From Dipteris shenzhenensis (lineage: Eukaryota > Polypodiophyta > Polypodiopsida > Gleicheniales): a stretch of DNA of 64,000 nucleotides. The stretch is taken from assembly GCA_047967505.1 (NCBI GenBank), contig CM106538.1; one strand, 5' to 3'. Positions within the stretch are counted from its first letter, which is position 1. The number at the start of each line of letters is the position of its first letter. Positions 43,681 to 55,378 of this stretch are shown here, in pieces. The notes below the pieces were generated by a model, which was given only the letters and a program-made list of their open reading frames with translations, did not search any database and was not told the origin of the DNA. The translations under genes and the position numbers were made by a program.

Positions 43681-45360
43681 GAGCTAACCTTTGCATAATT
43701 TTAGTCGTAATTACGACTCAAGCAATGCCTTTATGAGACAAAAGTGGGATAAGTAAGCTATTCCACTTTATCATTGCACTCAAAAGCCTACATGTCTCAT
43801 ACACAAGGATGACTTTTTCTTTTTAGTTTCATTAAGAAGTGAAACTTATATATTGGTGTTGAAAGTTTATATGATAACTGCTTAAAACATTCGCCAAGAT
43901 TTGAAACTTTTATGCAAAAAAAAATAAAGTTTTGCCAAGATTTACATATTTTTCTTTAAATTCAAAATAAAATATATAGAAATGTATTATGTTCTATCAA
44001 TATTTTGAAACTAAAAAAACTAGGTCGATAAACTTAAGTGCTAACATTGAATTTCTAATAGACTTCAGTAGCCCTTAACTCTTATGTACAACCTTGAATA
44101 CCTTATGGGGGATTTACACTTTCTATAGGCACATGGAACTTGGACTTGAGAGAAGATCGATTGAACAAGTATGAGATATATTAGTGGCCTTGTAAAAGCT
44201 CTAAAGTTCACATTCATCTATATGCCTTTATGGTGTTGGGGAATGGCTTAGACATATTATTTCCATAGGCACATGGAACATGGTAAGTTGCTACTCTAGC
44301 CTTGACAATGTGAGCAATGGAGACGAATGAGGATGCAAGCCTTGGTGACTTGATTCTTAATTTGAGGTAGTTCATAGAAGCCCATTATGGTCCATTGGAT
44401 GAAGAGTCAAATTTTGAGTTGGCAATGTAGCTTAGCCACCTGGGAGGGGACATTCACTAAATTATTGAGGAGATGGCTCATTGAGAGAGTGACAACATTG
44501 ATTACGTGGGAAAGATAGACAAGAAGCTTCTTTTTCAAAAGGAAATGGCTAGTGATCTAAGCGAAGATGTCATCAATCTTGTTATCGTGTCATGATTCAT
44601 AGGCATCTTGTCACACCATCACCTTCATACCTTTTATAATGGCACTTTGCTTGGTGATGCATGACTTGAGGAAGTTCACACACTTGCATAATACCTAAAG
44701 CAAACAATGGAGTGTATTGTCCAAAGCATGGTGGGACATGACTAGTAGGGGATTGAAGTGTACTTGGTGATAAGGTGTTGCAATTTTTTATTGGAAAATA
44801 CTTATATAGAGTTTCAAGATAGCACGTGGGTAATGATCTGAGGCACTTGTACAATTATTCACACAAAAGGGTCCCATGGTAGAATCTTATAGACCTACTA
44901 TGGAGGGCTCCAAGTCTTTAGTAAAGTCTTCTTTGATGTGGGGACGTGGTCCTCAAAGGTTTGTCAATTCTTTCATGAGGGTGTTAGTCAAGTATTTTGT
45001 GAGGGGTTTGTCAAGTATATCATGAGGGTTAGTGAAGTATTTGATGAGGGGTTTGTGGTCAAATTGCCCTAGTTTATTAAATCAAATAAAATTATAATAT
45101 ACAAGTCTTTCATGGGGTAGTCATGTATTTTGCGAAGGGTTCATGGTCAAATTGGCCTAGTTTATTGAAGAAAATAAAAATTATACTACGAGTTTGTGAG
45201 AGGCATAAGGAATTATGCCCTAGTAGCTTTACCTGTGTTATTCAATTGCACTTAAGTTCATTATTAAGTGCTACCCTTTCCCTCCCTTGAATATAGTTTC
45301 TATTGTTTTTGAAGCTAAGTTCCCAAGAGCTTAGCCTATGAAGGTGATTTGGCCAAAATG
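43681..45360. other. No gene; one loose duplication
   Basis: 45025-45090 and 45125-45185 both read 'GTATTT..G..AGGG(T)TTCATGGTCAAATT..CCTAGTTTATT', a diverged direct repeat of about 97-base period. Otherwise AT-rich and non-coding. Confidence 0.45.
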
Positions 45361-45960
45361 TGGTTATCAGAGCTAGTTGGTTTCGATTGAGGTTTTGTTC
45401 TCAGTAGAGCTTTTGAATAGCGATTAAAAGTTACCCAAAAGCCTAGCCCACAGGGAAGACAAATCTTGGCACAGTTTTGTTGATTTGAGTTGATGAATTG
45501 TCGAAGAAAGAGTCTTAGCCTTCCTAGCACAAAACTTAAGTTGTTGATCTTACGCCTAAAATAGGTCAAGAGGAAAGTTGGCCTTTTTTTGTCAGGTCTA
45601 CTTAATGGAAAGGTCACCATGTTTTGCCTAATGATCGTTCCATTAAGGGATCTGAGCAACATGGGTCGTTGGACGATGTGGATTTCGAGTCGCACCTAGG
45701 CGTGAGCAAAAGTTCGGGGGGCCTCCTTGTAGCGCCCAATCTAGTGTTGGGCTATAGAGGCAGGGGATTAGATTTGAAACCCTCGCTGGGCGTGGAGACA
45801 ATCGAGCCAAATTCTATTTGTTGTCTTACAAAGGCAGCAGTATTACTTATTCAGACTTGGTTCTTGATGGACAAAGGTTTTGAGGTCCCACAGATCACTT
45901 GGTGTGCACTGTGGATGAGGGGTCGGTGAAAACCCAAGAGTGAAGATTGTAACGAGAGAA
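45361..45960 (+). mobile_element. TRIM-like retroelement leader (primer site and body remnant)
   Basis: TGGTTATCAGAGC (45361-45373) is the Met-tRNA primer site with one inserted T. Downstream, GATGTGGATTTCGAGTCGC and CACCTAGGCGTGAGC lead into a purine run (AGTTCGGGGGG) and then TGTAGCGCCCAATCTAGTG. From memory, this wording is typical of small non-coding plant retroelements, with the 3' LTR starting at or near TGT (45729). No LTR pair could be matched, so only the internal part is claimed. Confidence 0.45.
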
Positions 45961-46702
45961 TCTAGGGTCCTGAAGGGAAGTACTTGAGTTGATGCTTGAA
46001 GGTGGGACACTGGACTGGACTGGCCTCGTTACTCAATGCTGGTCGGTGCCTCAATCTGGAGCCTTTCATTGGATCTCATCCATCAGTCATCAGCTCCTGT
46101 CACCTTGTCCCAGTGAAGTAGCAGCTTTTAGAGCTTGCAATGGCTCTCCCCTCGAGTAGAGTATGTACTACTGCACTGTAGAACCCCAGTAGAAGAGGAA
46201 TAAAAGAGAGGGGGCGTAAAGCCAGAAGCTTGGCTCTGGTGCCCGAGCAAAAGGTGAGAACAGCAGCTGAGGACTGAGAAGAAGAGGAGGGAGACCGGTA
46301 ACGCTAGCGCCATAACTTTGGTGGAGAAGGGTAAAAGGGTGGCGGGTTCTCGAGTCAACTTTCAAGAGAAGAATAAATTTTTCGGAACCGATGCCCTTTT
46401 GGAGTGTGCCGTAGGAGCTGGAGCTCGTTGCGAGGAGAAGGACGGAGCGCTTCCTCTTGTGTCGCCAGAGATGAGGTCCCGGCAGTCGTCCTCCTAGCTC
46501 TTTTTGTTAATCGGGTTACGAGTAGCGGAGACACGACGAGAAGGGATCGACGCCCCGTTGTCGCGAAGCTCTCCTGATTAGCTGAAGACTCGGCCGTACG
46601 GCGAGGTGTTGGCGTCTCTGAAGTTTGTTCCTCCGCGCCCATTATATTCTGCGTGGTCGAGCACAGGAGAGGCAGGAGCTGCAACAAGCGGAGGGAGGGA
46701 GC

Positions 46703-46706
<4 letters not shown>
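45961..46706 (+). promoter_or_regulatory. Upstream region of the MYC2-like gene
   Basis: GC-moderate sequence with no competing gene. An AATAAAAG motif at about 46199 could act as a weak TATA element. Minus-strand frames here (46128-46801) are Ser/Leu-rich by composition and show no family motif. The promoter is inferred from position only. Confidence 0.3.

Positions 46707-46740
<34 letters not shown>
46707..46740 (+). repeat. (GA)n microsatellite in the 5' leader
   Basis: About 16 GA units ending 44 bases before the start codon. GA/CT repeats are common in plant 5' leaders and can bind GAGA-binding (BPC) factors; a regulatory role here is only possible. Confidence 0.85.
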
Positions 46741-46743
<3 letters not shown>

Positions 46744-46783
46744 AAGAAAGAGCGCTAATAATTGAAGCGATAGAAGGAGGGCG

Positions 46784-49357
46784 ATGGAGAGCATGATGCA
46801 ATTCTGGGACGACGACAACGCGTTGCTGGAAGCGTTCACGGGCTCATACAATGAGGAGCTGCTGTGGCCGGTGATCGCGACAGACGACGCAACAGAAGCA
46901 GCAGGAGCAGCAGCAACGCAAGGAGGAGGAGGAGGAGGAGGAGCCATGGCAACAACAACAGCAGCAGCAAGAGGAGGAGGAGGAGGAGGTTGTTCTCCTC
47001 CACCTGCTCTTCCTGCTGCTGCGCCAACTGCTCCTCCTCCTCGTCCTCCAAGCTATGGCGAGGACACGCTGCAGCAGCGGCTACAATTGGTGGTGGAGGG
47101 CTCGGCGCCGCCGTGGACGTATGCGATTTTCTGGCAGGTGACGAGGTCGGGGAAGGGGGAGAGGGTGCTGGGGTGGGGGGACGGGTACTTCAATCCGAGG
47201 GACGGAGAGCAGCAGCAGGCGATGGCGAGGGGTGAAGAAGAAGGAGAAGAAGAAGCAGCAGCTATGGCGGGAGCTGGAGGACGGAAAGGAGAGAAGCAGC
47301 AGCTGAGGAGACGAATTCTGAGAGATCTGCAAGCTTTGATAGGAGAGAAGAACGACGGAGAAGACGAAGATCCGTCGTCGTCGTCGTTGGATGCGTTGGA
47401 AGCGGACGTGACGGATTCCGAATGGTTCTATTTGGTGTCGATGATGTGTTCATTTCCGTTGAGTGTTTCTGCGTCACCCGCCATAGCTTTTTCTTCGTCG
47501 AGCTCGCTATGGATTCTCTGCTCTTCATCTCCTCACTGCCCTCGCTCGCAGCTCGCCCTCCGCTTCGGCATCCTCACCCTCTCCTTCCTCCCCCTCCCCT
47601 CCGGCGTCCTCGAGCTTGGCTCCTCCTCCCACCTCCCCTCCCCTCCCCTCCCCCTCCTCCATCGTATCCATTCCTTCTTCTCCGATCCCTTCCCTCCTTC
47701 CCCCCCTTCCCCCGCCCCCCCCCCTCCCCCTTTTTTCTCCCTCGGTCTCTCCCCCTCCTCCAGCCCCTCCTCTGACCTCGCCTCTGCCTTCTCCTCTGCC
47801 CCCGGCCTCCCCTGCCCCAGCGATGGCTTTTCCTCCGCCGCTCACCTCTCCAGACAATATACCTCCTCTTCCGCCAGTAACCACCTCCTGGATCGCTTCG
47901 CGTTCGACCAGGCCTCCCTGCCCACGACTACCAGCGCCAGCAATCCCCTCCCCTACGGATTTCGTCCGCAAGGACTCCCCAATTCGAGCTGCGCGCTCCC
48001 GCATCAAGGCCCGCCGCTGCTTCCGATGGCGTGGCCGTCGACGGGCGACAAGAGGATGCAGATTGCTCAGAAGGACACGTTCACGGCTGCAAGCGAGCTC
48101 AAACTCTCGCATTCTGATGAAAGCTCGCTTCTGTCTCAGACAAGCGAAGTGGCAGATTCAAGGCGAGCGCTGGCTAATTTTCAGGGCCACAAGCAAGGCG
48201 TGAGGTGTCATGAAGTCGAGAGCTATAACAACCCCTCTACGGGAAGCCATCCTCAAATCCTGCATCTCCAAAAGCCTTCCGGAACTCAGATCTACAATCA
48301 CAGTTTAGTCGCAGCCTGCACTCAAGGGGATAGTCAGAAACCTGTGGAAATTCTTCCAGAAATCCAGCGTAGCAGGTCGTCGATGCAAAGCAACAACCAT
48401 GCTATCAACGCTTCGTATCTGCATGAATCGAGGCTTGCAGACATGCAGTCCTATCCAGCAGTGAAACTGTCCAAGCCTGGAAGCCAGAGCCAGCCTCCTC
48501 CTTCAGCTCTACACTCAAATTTATTGGACGCTGCAAGGGTAGGGCTCGGGCAGCAGGCTGGAGCACAAAATAGCATCATGAATGCTGTTGTACCGAGTCT
48601 AGCAAATGGAAGGGTTCGATCTAGTGTAGAATCAGAGCATTCTGATGTGGAGGCTCCATTCAAGGAGATGGACTGCAGCCCAGCAATGCTGGAAAGGAAG
48701 CCTCGCAAGAGAGGAAGAAAGCCTGCAAATGGCAGGGAAGAGCCTCTGAGTCATGTAGAGGCTGAACGCCAAAGAAGAGAGAAGCTGAACAGGCGATTCT
48801 ATGCCTTAAGGGCAGTTGTACCCAATGTTTCCAAGATGGACAAAGCCTCACTGTTGGGAGATGCTGTATCATATATAGAAGAGCTTAGATCCAAGGTCCA
48901 GGAGCTGGAAATTGAAAAGAAGGAGCTCATTGCTCAAGCAGGAGCTCGTTCCCAGGATAATACTTCAGCAGAGGCCTTACCTTCTCATTCGGATCATCAT
49001 CCTGAGTCCATAGCTCCCTTGAAAGAACAGAGTAGCTGCACCAGTCTAAATGCCCAGGTCAGCTATTCTCTGCCCTGTGAACATCACCAGTTGACCCCAA
49101 AAGTGCAATTGCTTCCAGGCAAAGAGGCCATCATCCGAGTTGAAAGCCCCAGAGAGAATCATCCAGTAGCAAGGGTTATGTTGGCCTTGAAGGAGCTGCA
49201 GCTTGAAGTTTATCATTCAAATGTAGCTGTCGTTCAAGACACGGTGTATCAGACAACTATAGTTAAGCTGACAGGTCCAAATGATTTCAGTGAAGAGCAG
49301 CTGGCAGCTGCAATCTCCGTAAGAGGAAGCGATTGCAATTGCAAGAGTTCCTTCTAG
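46784..49357 (+). CDS. MYC2-like: MYC2-like bHLH transcription factor, intronless
   Basis: 857 codons. Members of this family act in the nucleus on G-box (CACGTG) promoters and, in angiosperms, carry out jasmonate responses held in check by JAZ proteins. Residues about 94-300 form the bHLH-MYC_N domain: [28 protein letters not shown], the acidic activation segment [13 protein letters not shown] (208-220), and [13 protein letters not shown] basic RKPRKRGRK precedes the bHLH domain (656-709), whose basic region has the DNA-contact trio H657, E661, R665 and continues [15 protein letters not shown]-terminal ACT-like dimerisation domain follows (about 773-850; [22 protein letters not shown]). It is longer than AtMYC2 (623) through Gly/Ala and Ser/Pro-rich inserts at 45-90 and 285-345. 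The lack of introns is normal for MYC2/3/4. Start chosen as the first ATG after the GA repeat. The family is certain; one-to-one orthology and JAZ binding are not shown. Confidence 0.95.
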   Translation: MESMMQFWDDDNALLEAFTGSYNEELLWPVIATDDATEAAGAAATQGGGGGGGAMATTTAAARGGGGGGCSPPPALPAAAPTAPPPRPPSYGEDTLQQRLQLVVEGSAPPWTYAIFWQVTRSGKGERVLGWGDGYFNPRDGEQQQAMARGEEEGEEEAAAMAGAGGRKGEKQQLRRRILRDLQALIGEKNDGEDEDPSSSSLDALEADVTDSEWFYLVSMMCSFPLSVSASPAIAFSSSSSLWILCSSSPHCPRSQLALRFGILTLSFLPLPSGVLELGSSSHLPSPPLPLLHRIHSFFSDPFPPSPPSPAPPPPPFFSLGLSPSSSPSSDLASAFSSAPGLPCPSDGFSSAAHLSRQYTSSSASNHLLDRFAFDQASLPTTTSASNPLPYGFRPQGLPNSSCALPHQGPPLLPMAWPSTGDKRMQIAQKDTFTAASELKLSHSDESSLLSQTSEVADSRRALANFQGHKQGVRCHEVESYNNPSTGSHPQILHLQKPSGTQIYNHSLVAACTQGDSQKPVEILPEIQRSRSSMQSNNHAINASYLHESRLADMQSYPAVKLSKPGSQSQPPPSALHSNLLDAARVGLGQQAGAQNSIMNAVVPSLANGRVRSSVESEHSDVEAPFKEMDCSPAMLERKPRKRGRKPANGREEPLSHVEAERQRREKLNRRFYALRAVVPNVSKMDKASLLGDAVSYIEELRSKVQELEIEKKELIAQAGARSQDNTSAEALPSHSDHHPESIAPLKEQSSCTSLNAQVSYSLPCEHHQLTPKVQLLPGKEAIIRVESPRENHPVARVMLALKELQLEVYHSNVAVVQDTVYQTTIVKLTGPNDFSEEQLAAAISVRGSDCNCKSSF

Positions 49358-50299
49358 TTTCAGAGGGAAAGCTATCAAACTTGGATCACACTTGGGAAGT
49401 GTTTCTACAATGGCATCACGCTACCATGAGCTTGTAGTTTAATTTTGTAGTCTGAATCTTCGGCATCATCACGAGGCCGAATGTTGGATGTAAATAGCTT
49501 TCGCCACCATCAATTTATTTGGATAATATATGCAAATTAATCAATTGAATGCAAGCTATCGAGTGTGCAAGTTAAGCTGGAGGAGATGCAATTTAAGCTG
49601 GAGGAGATTGGCTATTCAGGTCCGTTCTACTCGTTGCTCTCTTAAACCAACTCTTTTGTAGAAGTGGTTTTACAATTGTGCTCATGTCTTCTTCCGAACC
49701 AGCATAGACCGTAGGTGTATAAAATGAGTAGTGAGGCTAGTCATATTGAAATTCTTGTATGGAAGGATATTACGAGTTACTACAAGTTTACACGTCTAGA
49801 CATGTGCTTGAACGTCTGTACCAAACGAAGTACCTGCATTTGTGGGGACTTGTGAAGTTTGGTCTTTCAGTAGCCCCCCTGCTAGGATACCATATGCCTC
49901 TTGTATTGCCACTTTTGGAAACGGCTCATCAGCCACTTATGTACAAGTTTTTCCAATATACTGCCTGTGAATTTGTGGTCACTTTAAAAGTTCCGGAATA
50001 ACTCCTTAGCTCACCTTATGTTTATTTGTGGATGAGGTATTGGCGAACGACGTGTCCTTAGACTTCTATATAGTGTATTGTAATAAACACATGGTTTCAT
50101 GTATGTGTATTTGATGGAAAGGATCATTTTGTATAACACACCGTTATCAACATGCTTTAGACTTTTTACTACTTGTTTTCCTCACCAACAAACATCTCCA
50201 ATGCTGCATAATGGTCAGATTTCTGCCAATGTAGAGCACATTTCATTCATGTAGATGCATGTCCATATGGGACACTTCCATCTTCTTTCTATTCTTTAA
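49358..50299. other. 3' flank of the MYC2-like gene
   Basis: AT-rich sequence. Possible polyadenylation signals such as ATAATATATG (49523) follow within 200 bases. An 80-codon plus frame (49759-50001) has no recognised motif. Confidence 0.4.
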
Positions 50300-50800
50300 G
50301 GAAAGGATCCACCTCGAGCGTTGTGGAGGTTTGGAGAAGGGAGCTTCATAGGAGGTTCGGGAAATGGAGGAGTTTCTAGGCTCGGAGGAGAAATTCTAGA
50401 AGGATTCTTAGATGTTTGGGGGAGGCTCCGGGAGGAATTCTAGAGCACCAAGCTAGAGTGGGAGGTAGGGGTGCGTAGGAGTGCCATGTGGTGCAAGGAG
50501 AGGGTCTGCAGACTCCAATAGAGGGCAGACTAGCGTAGTGGAAGAAGGGCAGAGGGCAGAGGGCACATGGGGTTGATAGAAGGAAGAGGGCGCGGTTGCG
50601 GCCGTGGCCGCGGCACAGCGACAAGTGGTGGAGAAGTATGATGGCTGATGCAGTGAGTAGGTGGGCACAAGATAGCACGCCAATGGCCAGCATCGCCCCG
50701 CAGCAAAGCGACATCTATGCACACGGATCAGTTTGCTCTGTCCAGGTGGCAGCACATGAGGGAACTCTGTGCTGCTAACATCCATCTTCTCAAGTTATGC
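50300..50800. repeat. GC/purine-rich block resembling 1680-1830
   Basis: TGGAGGTTTGGAGAAGGGAG, GGAGGTTCGGGAAATGG and AATTCTAGA phrases echo 1690-1810. Possibly two old copies of one dispersed repeat. Overlapping frames on both strands are compositional. Confidence 0.35.
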
Positions 50801-51300
50801 TCAGTCATCTGGCACGGGCTTGTGTTAATGTATTTAAACTCTCTTGTGCTGCTCATAAGTGGTAGTGAAAGTGCAAGGTAGATTACGTGTTGTGCACTAA
50901 TATATTGTGTGCTAAGTATTGCATTTTCCATTCTTTGTTCTCTTTCGTTGGTTGGTGCTCCTATTTTGATACATTGGGATAGTGCATCCTTAATTGCATT
51001 AGACATTGCTTTATTTGCTTTTGCCATGTACGATCTGCAATATGCCACAACTCCATGAGGGTTTAATATGAATTGTATATTGTCAGTGTTAGCTTGCTAG
51101 AGTTGTGATATTTTTGGGTTGAAGTTATTTGTGTCTGTGCAAATTGGCGGACTCTGCGCAGTGTGACACTTGACGAGCTCAGATCTTGGACTATGCAAGA
51201 TAGCGCGGTTTGGATGGTGTGGCAATAATTGGCAGATTGCACAACTGCGATGTGGCAAGATACCAAATGACGTGGCAGTGAATTAACACATGTACAGAGG
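50801..51300. other. No gene recognised
   Basis: Intergenic, AT-moderate. Confidence 0.35.
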
Positions 51301-51537
51301 AGAGAGAGAGAGAGAGAGAGGCGGAGGGGATAGAGATTTTATATATCTTATAATAAGAAAAAAATATATGTTTTTCATTTCTATTTAGTATTTAATATAT
51401 ACACATATAAACATATAGATAGATATATAAATAGATAGAGGCAGAGGGGATAGAGATTTTATATATCTTATAACAAGAAAAAGATATATGTTTTTCATTT
51501 CTATTTAGTATTTTATATATACACATATAAACATATA

Positions 51538-51570
<33 letters not shown>
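51301..51570. repeat. 120-bp tandem duplication between (GA)n tracts
   Basis: GGC(G/A)GAGGGGATAGAGA begins at 51320 and 51440. Both copies run through AAGATATATGTTTTTCATTT-like sequence to ATATAAACATATA. GA repeats flank the pair (51301-51319 and 51541-51569). Confidence 0.88.
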
Positions 51571-51571
<1 letters not shown>

Positions 51572-52269
51572 TTGTTAGTTTTTTACAAAGATGCACACAT
51601 AGATTTCATCGTTCGTATGAAACGCACACATAACCATATCTAGCTAATCACAGGCGATGACACTTTGATGTTCCTCCCAGCGAACCTTTGTGACAACAAG
51701 CTCGTATTCATAATCTCTCATGTCTCATGTGTGTTCAGACGAAGCCCAAATCCTTAAAAGATTCTACATGCCACATGTCACAACTCTAGGGTCAATCCTT
51801 TGTGCACCATTTATCCCTCTCCTCCTCTCTTGGAGTATCATTAAATTCTATTTGCCCCTTGGCAATTACATAATTTGATGCCCCTAGACCCCTGACCTTT
51901 AGAACCATCTAGTTAGTGTCAATTTTCCCTCACCAAGGACCTTGACATTGATTCCTTTAACCATATGCTTGAAGCGCAATAAAATATAATACAAAAGTTC
52001 GTCCTCTAAAGAAAAATGTCCACCGACTTTTCCGAGGTCATGTTATCTAGGCTTGAGCATAACATTCCTTCCCTCTTCAAGTATCATCATCCTCGACGAT
52101 AAAATCTAGGATTGCTACTCTCTGCATCTCTGGTACATGGATTCCTAGGTAGCCTCAGATAAAGATAGACCATGCCATGCACCAACAGCATGGGTATCTT
52201 TCGATTACGTACTTGCATTGTTTGTCGGTCCGGGATTCTTGTTGGTTTGGGCCTTGCATTATCCTTGAG
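51571..52269. other. No gene recognised
   Basis: Flanking DNA of copia E. No domain seen. Confidence 0.35.
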
Positions 52270-52437
52270 AGTGCTCTCAATAGAAGCAGAATGGAAGAGA
52301 GAGAGAGAGAGAAACACAGAGCCACACAAGTTTTTGGTGGGTGCAGAACACCCTAATCTTCTTTTTCATTCATTTATATATGTGTTTGAGTATTGTACAT
52401 AACCGGGGTAAAGGCACAGTGATCTTTAACCCCCACA
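52270..52437 (-). repeat. 3' LTR of copia E (inner limit uncertain)
   Basis: The minus strand has TTTAAGTGGGAGGT and then TGTGGGGGTTAAAG starting at 52437. A TATA-like ATATATAAATG lies about 60 bases in. The 3' limit is estimated by analogy with the 147-bp LTR of B; the partner LTR is outside the window. Confidence 0.55.
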
Positions 52438-52459
52438 ACCTCCCACTTAAAGGACAATG

Positions 52460-53060
52460 TGCCTTTAAGGGAGAACAACCAGTGAGCATACTATCCAATG
52501 CCTATCAATACACAACAAAACTCAAATCGCTGACTAGGTAGACTCTTCGTCAGCATATCTGCAGGGTTATCATCTGTATAAACCTTGACAAGCTCTATGC
52601 GCTTGTCCTCAAGTACCTCCCTGATGAAATGGTACCTGACCTCAATGTGTTTGATCTTTGCATGAAGGACCGGATTTTGTCCTAGCTGAATAGCACTCAT
52701 GGGATCACTATGCAATGTCGATACACCTGTATGATTCCTCAAATCTCCCACTAGCCGATCAAGCCATATAGCCTCCTTGCAGCCCTATGTGGCTACAACA
52801 TACTCACCCTCTGTGGTAGACAAAGCAACGCACTTCTGTGTGCAAGACATCCTCGACATTGCACCACCTGCAAAGGTGAACACATAACCAGAAGTGGATC
52901 TCCTACTATCCACATGCCCTTGCATAGTCTGAATCTGTGTACCCAAACAGATGCACATCTCCTTGGTACCCTTCATGTACCTCATGATGCACTTAACTAC
53001 CTCCCAATGCCTCTTTCCTGGATTAGCCGTATACCGGCTTACAACTCCCACTCTGCAAAT
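52460..53060 (-). pseudogene. RNase H of copia E
   Basis: Minus frame: VVSRYTANPGKRHWEVVKCI, then RRSTSGYVFTFAGGAMS, CVALSTTEGEYVVAT, a TAG stop, GCKEAIWLDRLVGDL, and LHSDPMSAIQLGQNPVLHA with ADMLTKSLPSQRF. Typical copia RNase H with one stop and a small deletion before DSRRS, where the DADFAGD block is missing. Confidence 0.88.
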
Positions 53061-54201
53061 GCAATGTCTTGTCTAGTAGCTATCATAGCATACATAAGAC
53101 TCCCAACCGTTGATGCATAAGGGACCTTCACCATCATGGCCCTCTCCTCATCTGATTTGGGACTATCTATATGACTCAGTTTCACATATGGAGGAAATGG
53201 AGTACTCACTGCCTTTCCCCCTCCATATTGAAAGGTTGCAATACTTTTGTAACATACTCCTTCTATGAAAGCCAAAGGAGTTTCCTACTCTGATCACCCA
53301 TGATGTGCATACCAAGAATATGATCTGCAAATCCCAAATCCTTCATATCAAAGGCCTCATGCAACTTGGCCTTTAATGCATCTAGTTCATAAGTAATCTT
53401 AGTAGCCAATAGCATATCATCCACATATGGTGCCAGGAGTATCAGGCTATTATCAATTTCACTCCTTCTAAAACCCTGGGACCGAATGAAAGCATCAAAC
53501 TTCTGATACCATTCTGTAGGCGCTTGCTTAAGACCATAGAGACTCTTCTTTAGCTTGCAAACTAAATGCTCTTTGCCCTTTTCTTCAAAGCCTTCCAGTT
53601 GCACCATGTAAATTTTCTCATGCGAATCCCCATGCAAGAAAGCTGTCTTGACATCCATCTGCATAAGCTCCATATCCTCTACTGCCACTAGACCAAGCAT
53701 GCATCTAAGTGTGGTCATCTTCAAAAGCGGAGAGAATATCTCATTACCCTTCTCTTACTTGAACCCTTTAGTGAAACGGGCCTTGTACCTAGGCACATCA
53801 TCACCTGTGACCTTCATCTTGTAGACCCATTTACATGGCAATGCTTTCTTTCCATGTGGCAAAGAAACCAAGTCCCAAGTCTTATTCTTCATAAGTGAAC
53901 TCATCTCTGATTGCATATAGCATACTCCCACTTGCGTTGATCCTCGCGCATCATAGCCTCTTTATAGCAAGAAGGCTCCTCGCAATCAGTAAGCATTACA
54001 TAGTCTACCCCTCGAACAAACCTATCAGCCGGTCTAGACACTCTAGATGATCTTCTCAAGGGCATTTTAGCTTGCTATCCCACCTGCATATCAGCCACAT
54101 TTGGCTCATCATTTCCACCAATAGATGATCCATCGTCTACCCTTGATTGTATACATGTGGGAGTAGTTGGTGGTACCATTTCTTGCACATTTGTTGGTGC
54201 A
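53061..54201 (-). pseudogene. Reverse transcriptase of copia E and the linker before it
   Basis: Minus strand: VHAPTNVQEMVPPTTPT and RSSRVSRPADRFVRGVDYVM make the linker (54201 to about 54000). RT follows with TTLRCMLGLVAVEDMELMQM, DVKTAFLHGDSHEKIYM, CKLKKSLYGLKQAPTEWY, PYVDDMLLATK (catalytic Asp pair) and DMKDLGFADHILGM. Stops occur at about 54080, 53755 and 53264, with frame changes near 53270 and 53920. Confidence 0.9.
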
Positions 54202-54206
54202 TGGAC

Positions 54207-54558
54207 TGTGAAGATAGTGGGAGAGAGGGAAGGAGTCTCACTTGAGGCTTTCTCACAATCACAATGGGGGAATACACACAAAGGTGGAGGCTGAAAACAG
54301 TTTTCCTCTTCTTAGTTGTGAAAGCCAAAAGAACTCTGGTACAAAGAAATAGAAGAACCCTATATGTGGGTCTCAAACCAAACTGAAATAACTAAGGTGG
54401 CATACTAACTGAGCCACGAACTAGTGTAGATAAGGATAGCTGTCATCTAGCTATTATTCGTGGGCGGTGTACCAACCGCATCTCCAGCTAACAAGTCGGT
54501 GACATAAATACACAACGGTCACCCTGGCATATCATGAGTGGAGCTCGATATCTCAACA
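54207..54558 (-). repeat. 3' LTR of copia C2
   Basis: 352 bp, TGTTGAGATATCGAGCTCC to ...CTATCTTCACA on the minus strand. Confidence 0.95.
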
Positions 54559-54573
54559 CTCCCCCTCGAGCTC
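54559..54573 (-). other. Polypurine tract of copia C2
   Basis: Minus-strand GAGCTCGAGGGGGAG abutting the 3' LTR. Confidence 0.85.
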
Positions 54574-55378
54574 AATCCCAATTCCTGCACACACCAAGCA
54601 AGTCTCTGAACTTGCGCAGCTTCTCTGCGCCCAATGCTTTCGTGAATATGTCAGCTACCTGATCCTCTGTGTTGACATAAACTAGATCAATAAGACCTAG
54701 TAAAACCTTCTCCCGCACATAGTGATAATGCACCTCAATGTGCTTTGTTCTAGCATGAAAGACTGGGTTCTTTGCCAAGTGTATGTTGCTCATGTTGTCA
54801 CAATAAATGACAACTGGCCCATATGTAGACTGATGCATATCATAGAGTAGCTTATGCAACCATGCTACCTCACATGCAGCCATTGCTGCACCCCTGTACT
54901 CAGCCTCTGTGCTCGACAAGGCAACTGTAGGCTGTTTCTTGCTGCTCCAAGTGACTGCAGCACTCCCAAAAGAGAACACATATCCATTGGTAGATCGTCT
55001 ATCAGAAATACTACCAGCCCAATCGGCATCAGTGTATCCATGCAACTGTATCTGAACCCCAGCCTCATAAAATAGTCCATACTGCAATGTGGACTTCACA
55101 TACCTGAGTATGCGTCTAGCCGCATCCAAATGCGATTTCCTTGGAGCCTGCATAAACTGACTTACCAACCCAACAGCATAGCTCAAATCTGGCCTGGTAA
55201 TAGTCATGTAAATCAAACTTCCTACTATGCGTCTGTACATAGTAGGGTCTTCTAGAAGCTCACCTGCATCTGCGCTCAGCTTCACATTCTGCTCCAAAGG
55301 AACTGAAATAGGCTTACAGCCTGTCATCCCATATTTCCCATATTTGGACAGCATGTCCAATCCATACTGCCTCTGCAC
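54572..55378 (-). pseudogene. RT C-terminus and RNase H of copia C2
   Basis: Open for 268 codons: QRQYGLDMLSKYG, YRRIVGSLIYMTITRPDLSY, YTDADWAGSISDRRSTNGYV, KKQPTVALSSTEAEYRGAA, IYCDNMSNIHLAKNPVFHA and DIFTKALGAEKLRKFRDLLG up to its natural stop. The catalytic acidic residues of RNase H (D of DADWAG, E of TEAEY, D of CDN) are all present. It is separated from the RT core by a one-base-type frame shift at about 55375, where C3 keeps the frame (RLLQRQYGLNML). Confidence 0.95.

Noticed and set aside
47525-48112. 195-codon minus-strand open frame opposite the MYC2-like gene
   Set aside because: Gly/Glu/Arg-rich antisense of the Ser/Pro-rich insert; no motif, and fully explained by the composition of the real gene.
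47616-48203. 195-codon plus-strand frame inside the MYC2-like gene
   Set aside because: A +1-type shadow of the low-complexity region; the MYC frame itself is continuous and carries all the domains.
50376-50785. Minus-strand frames of 110-112 codons
   Set aside because: Overlapping frames in a GC-rich repeat, no recognisable domain.
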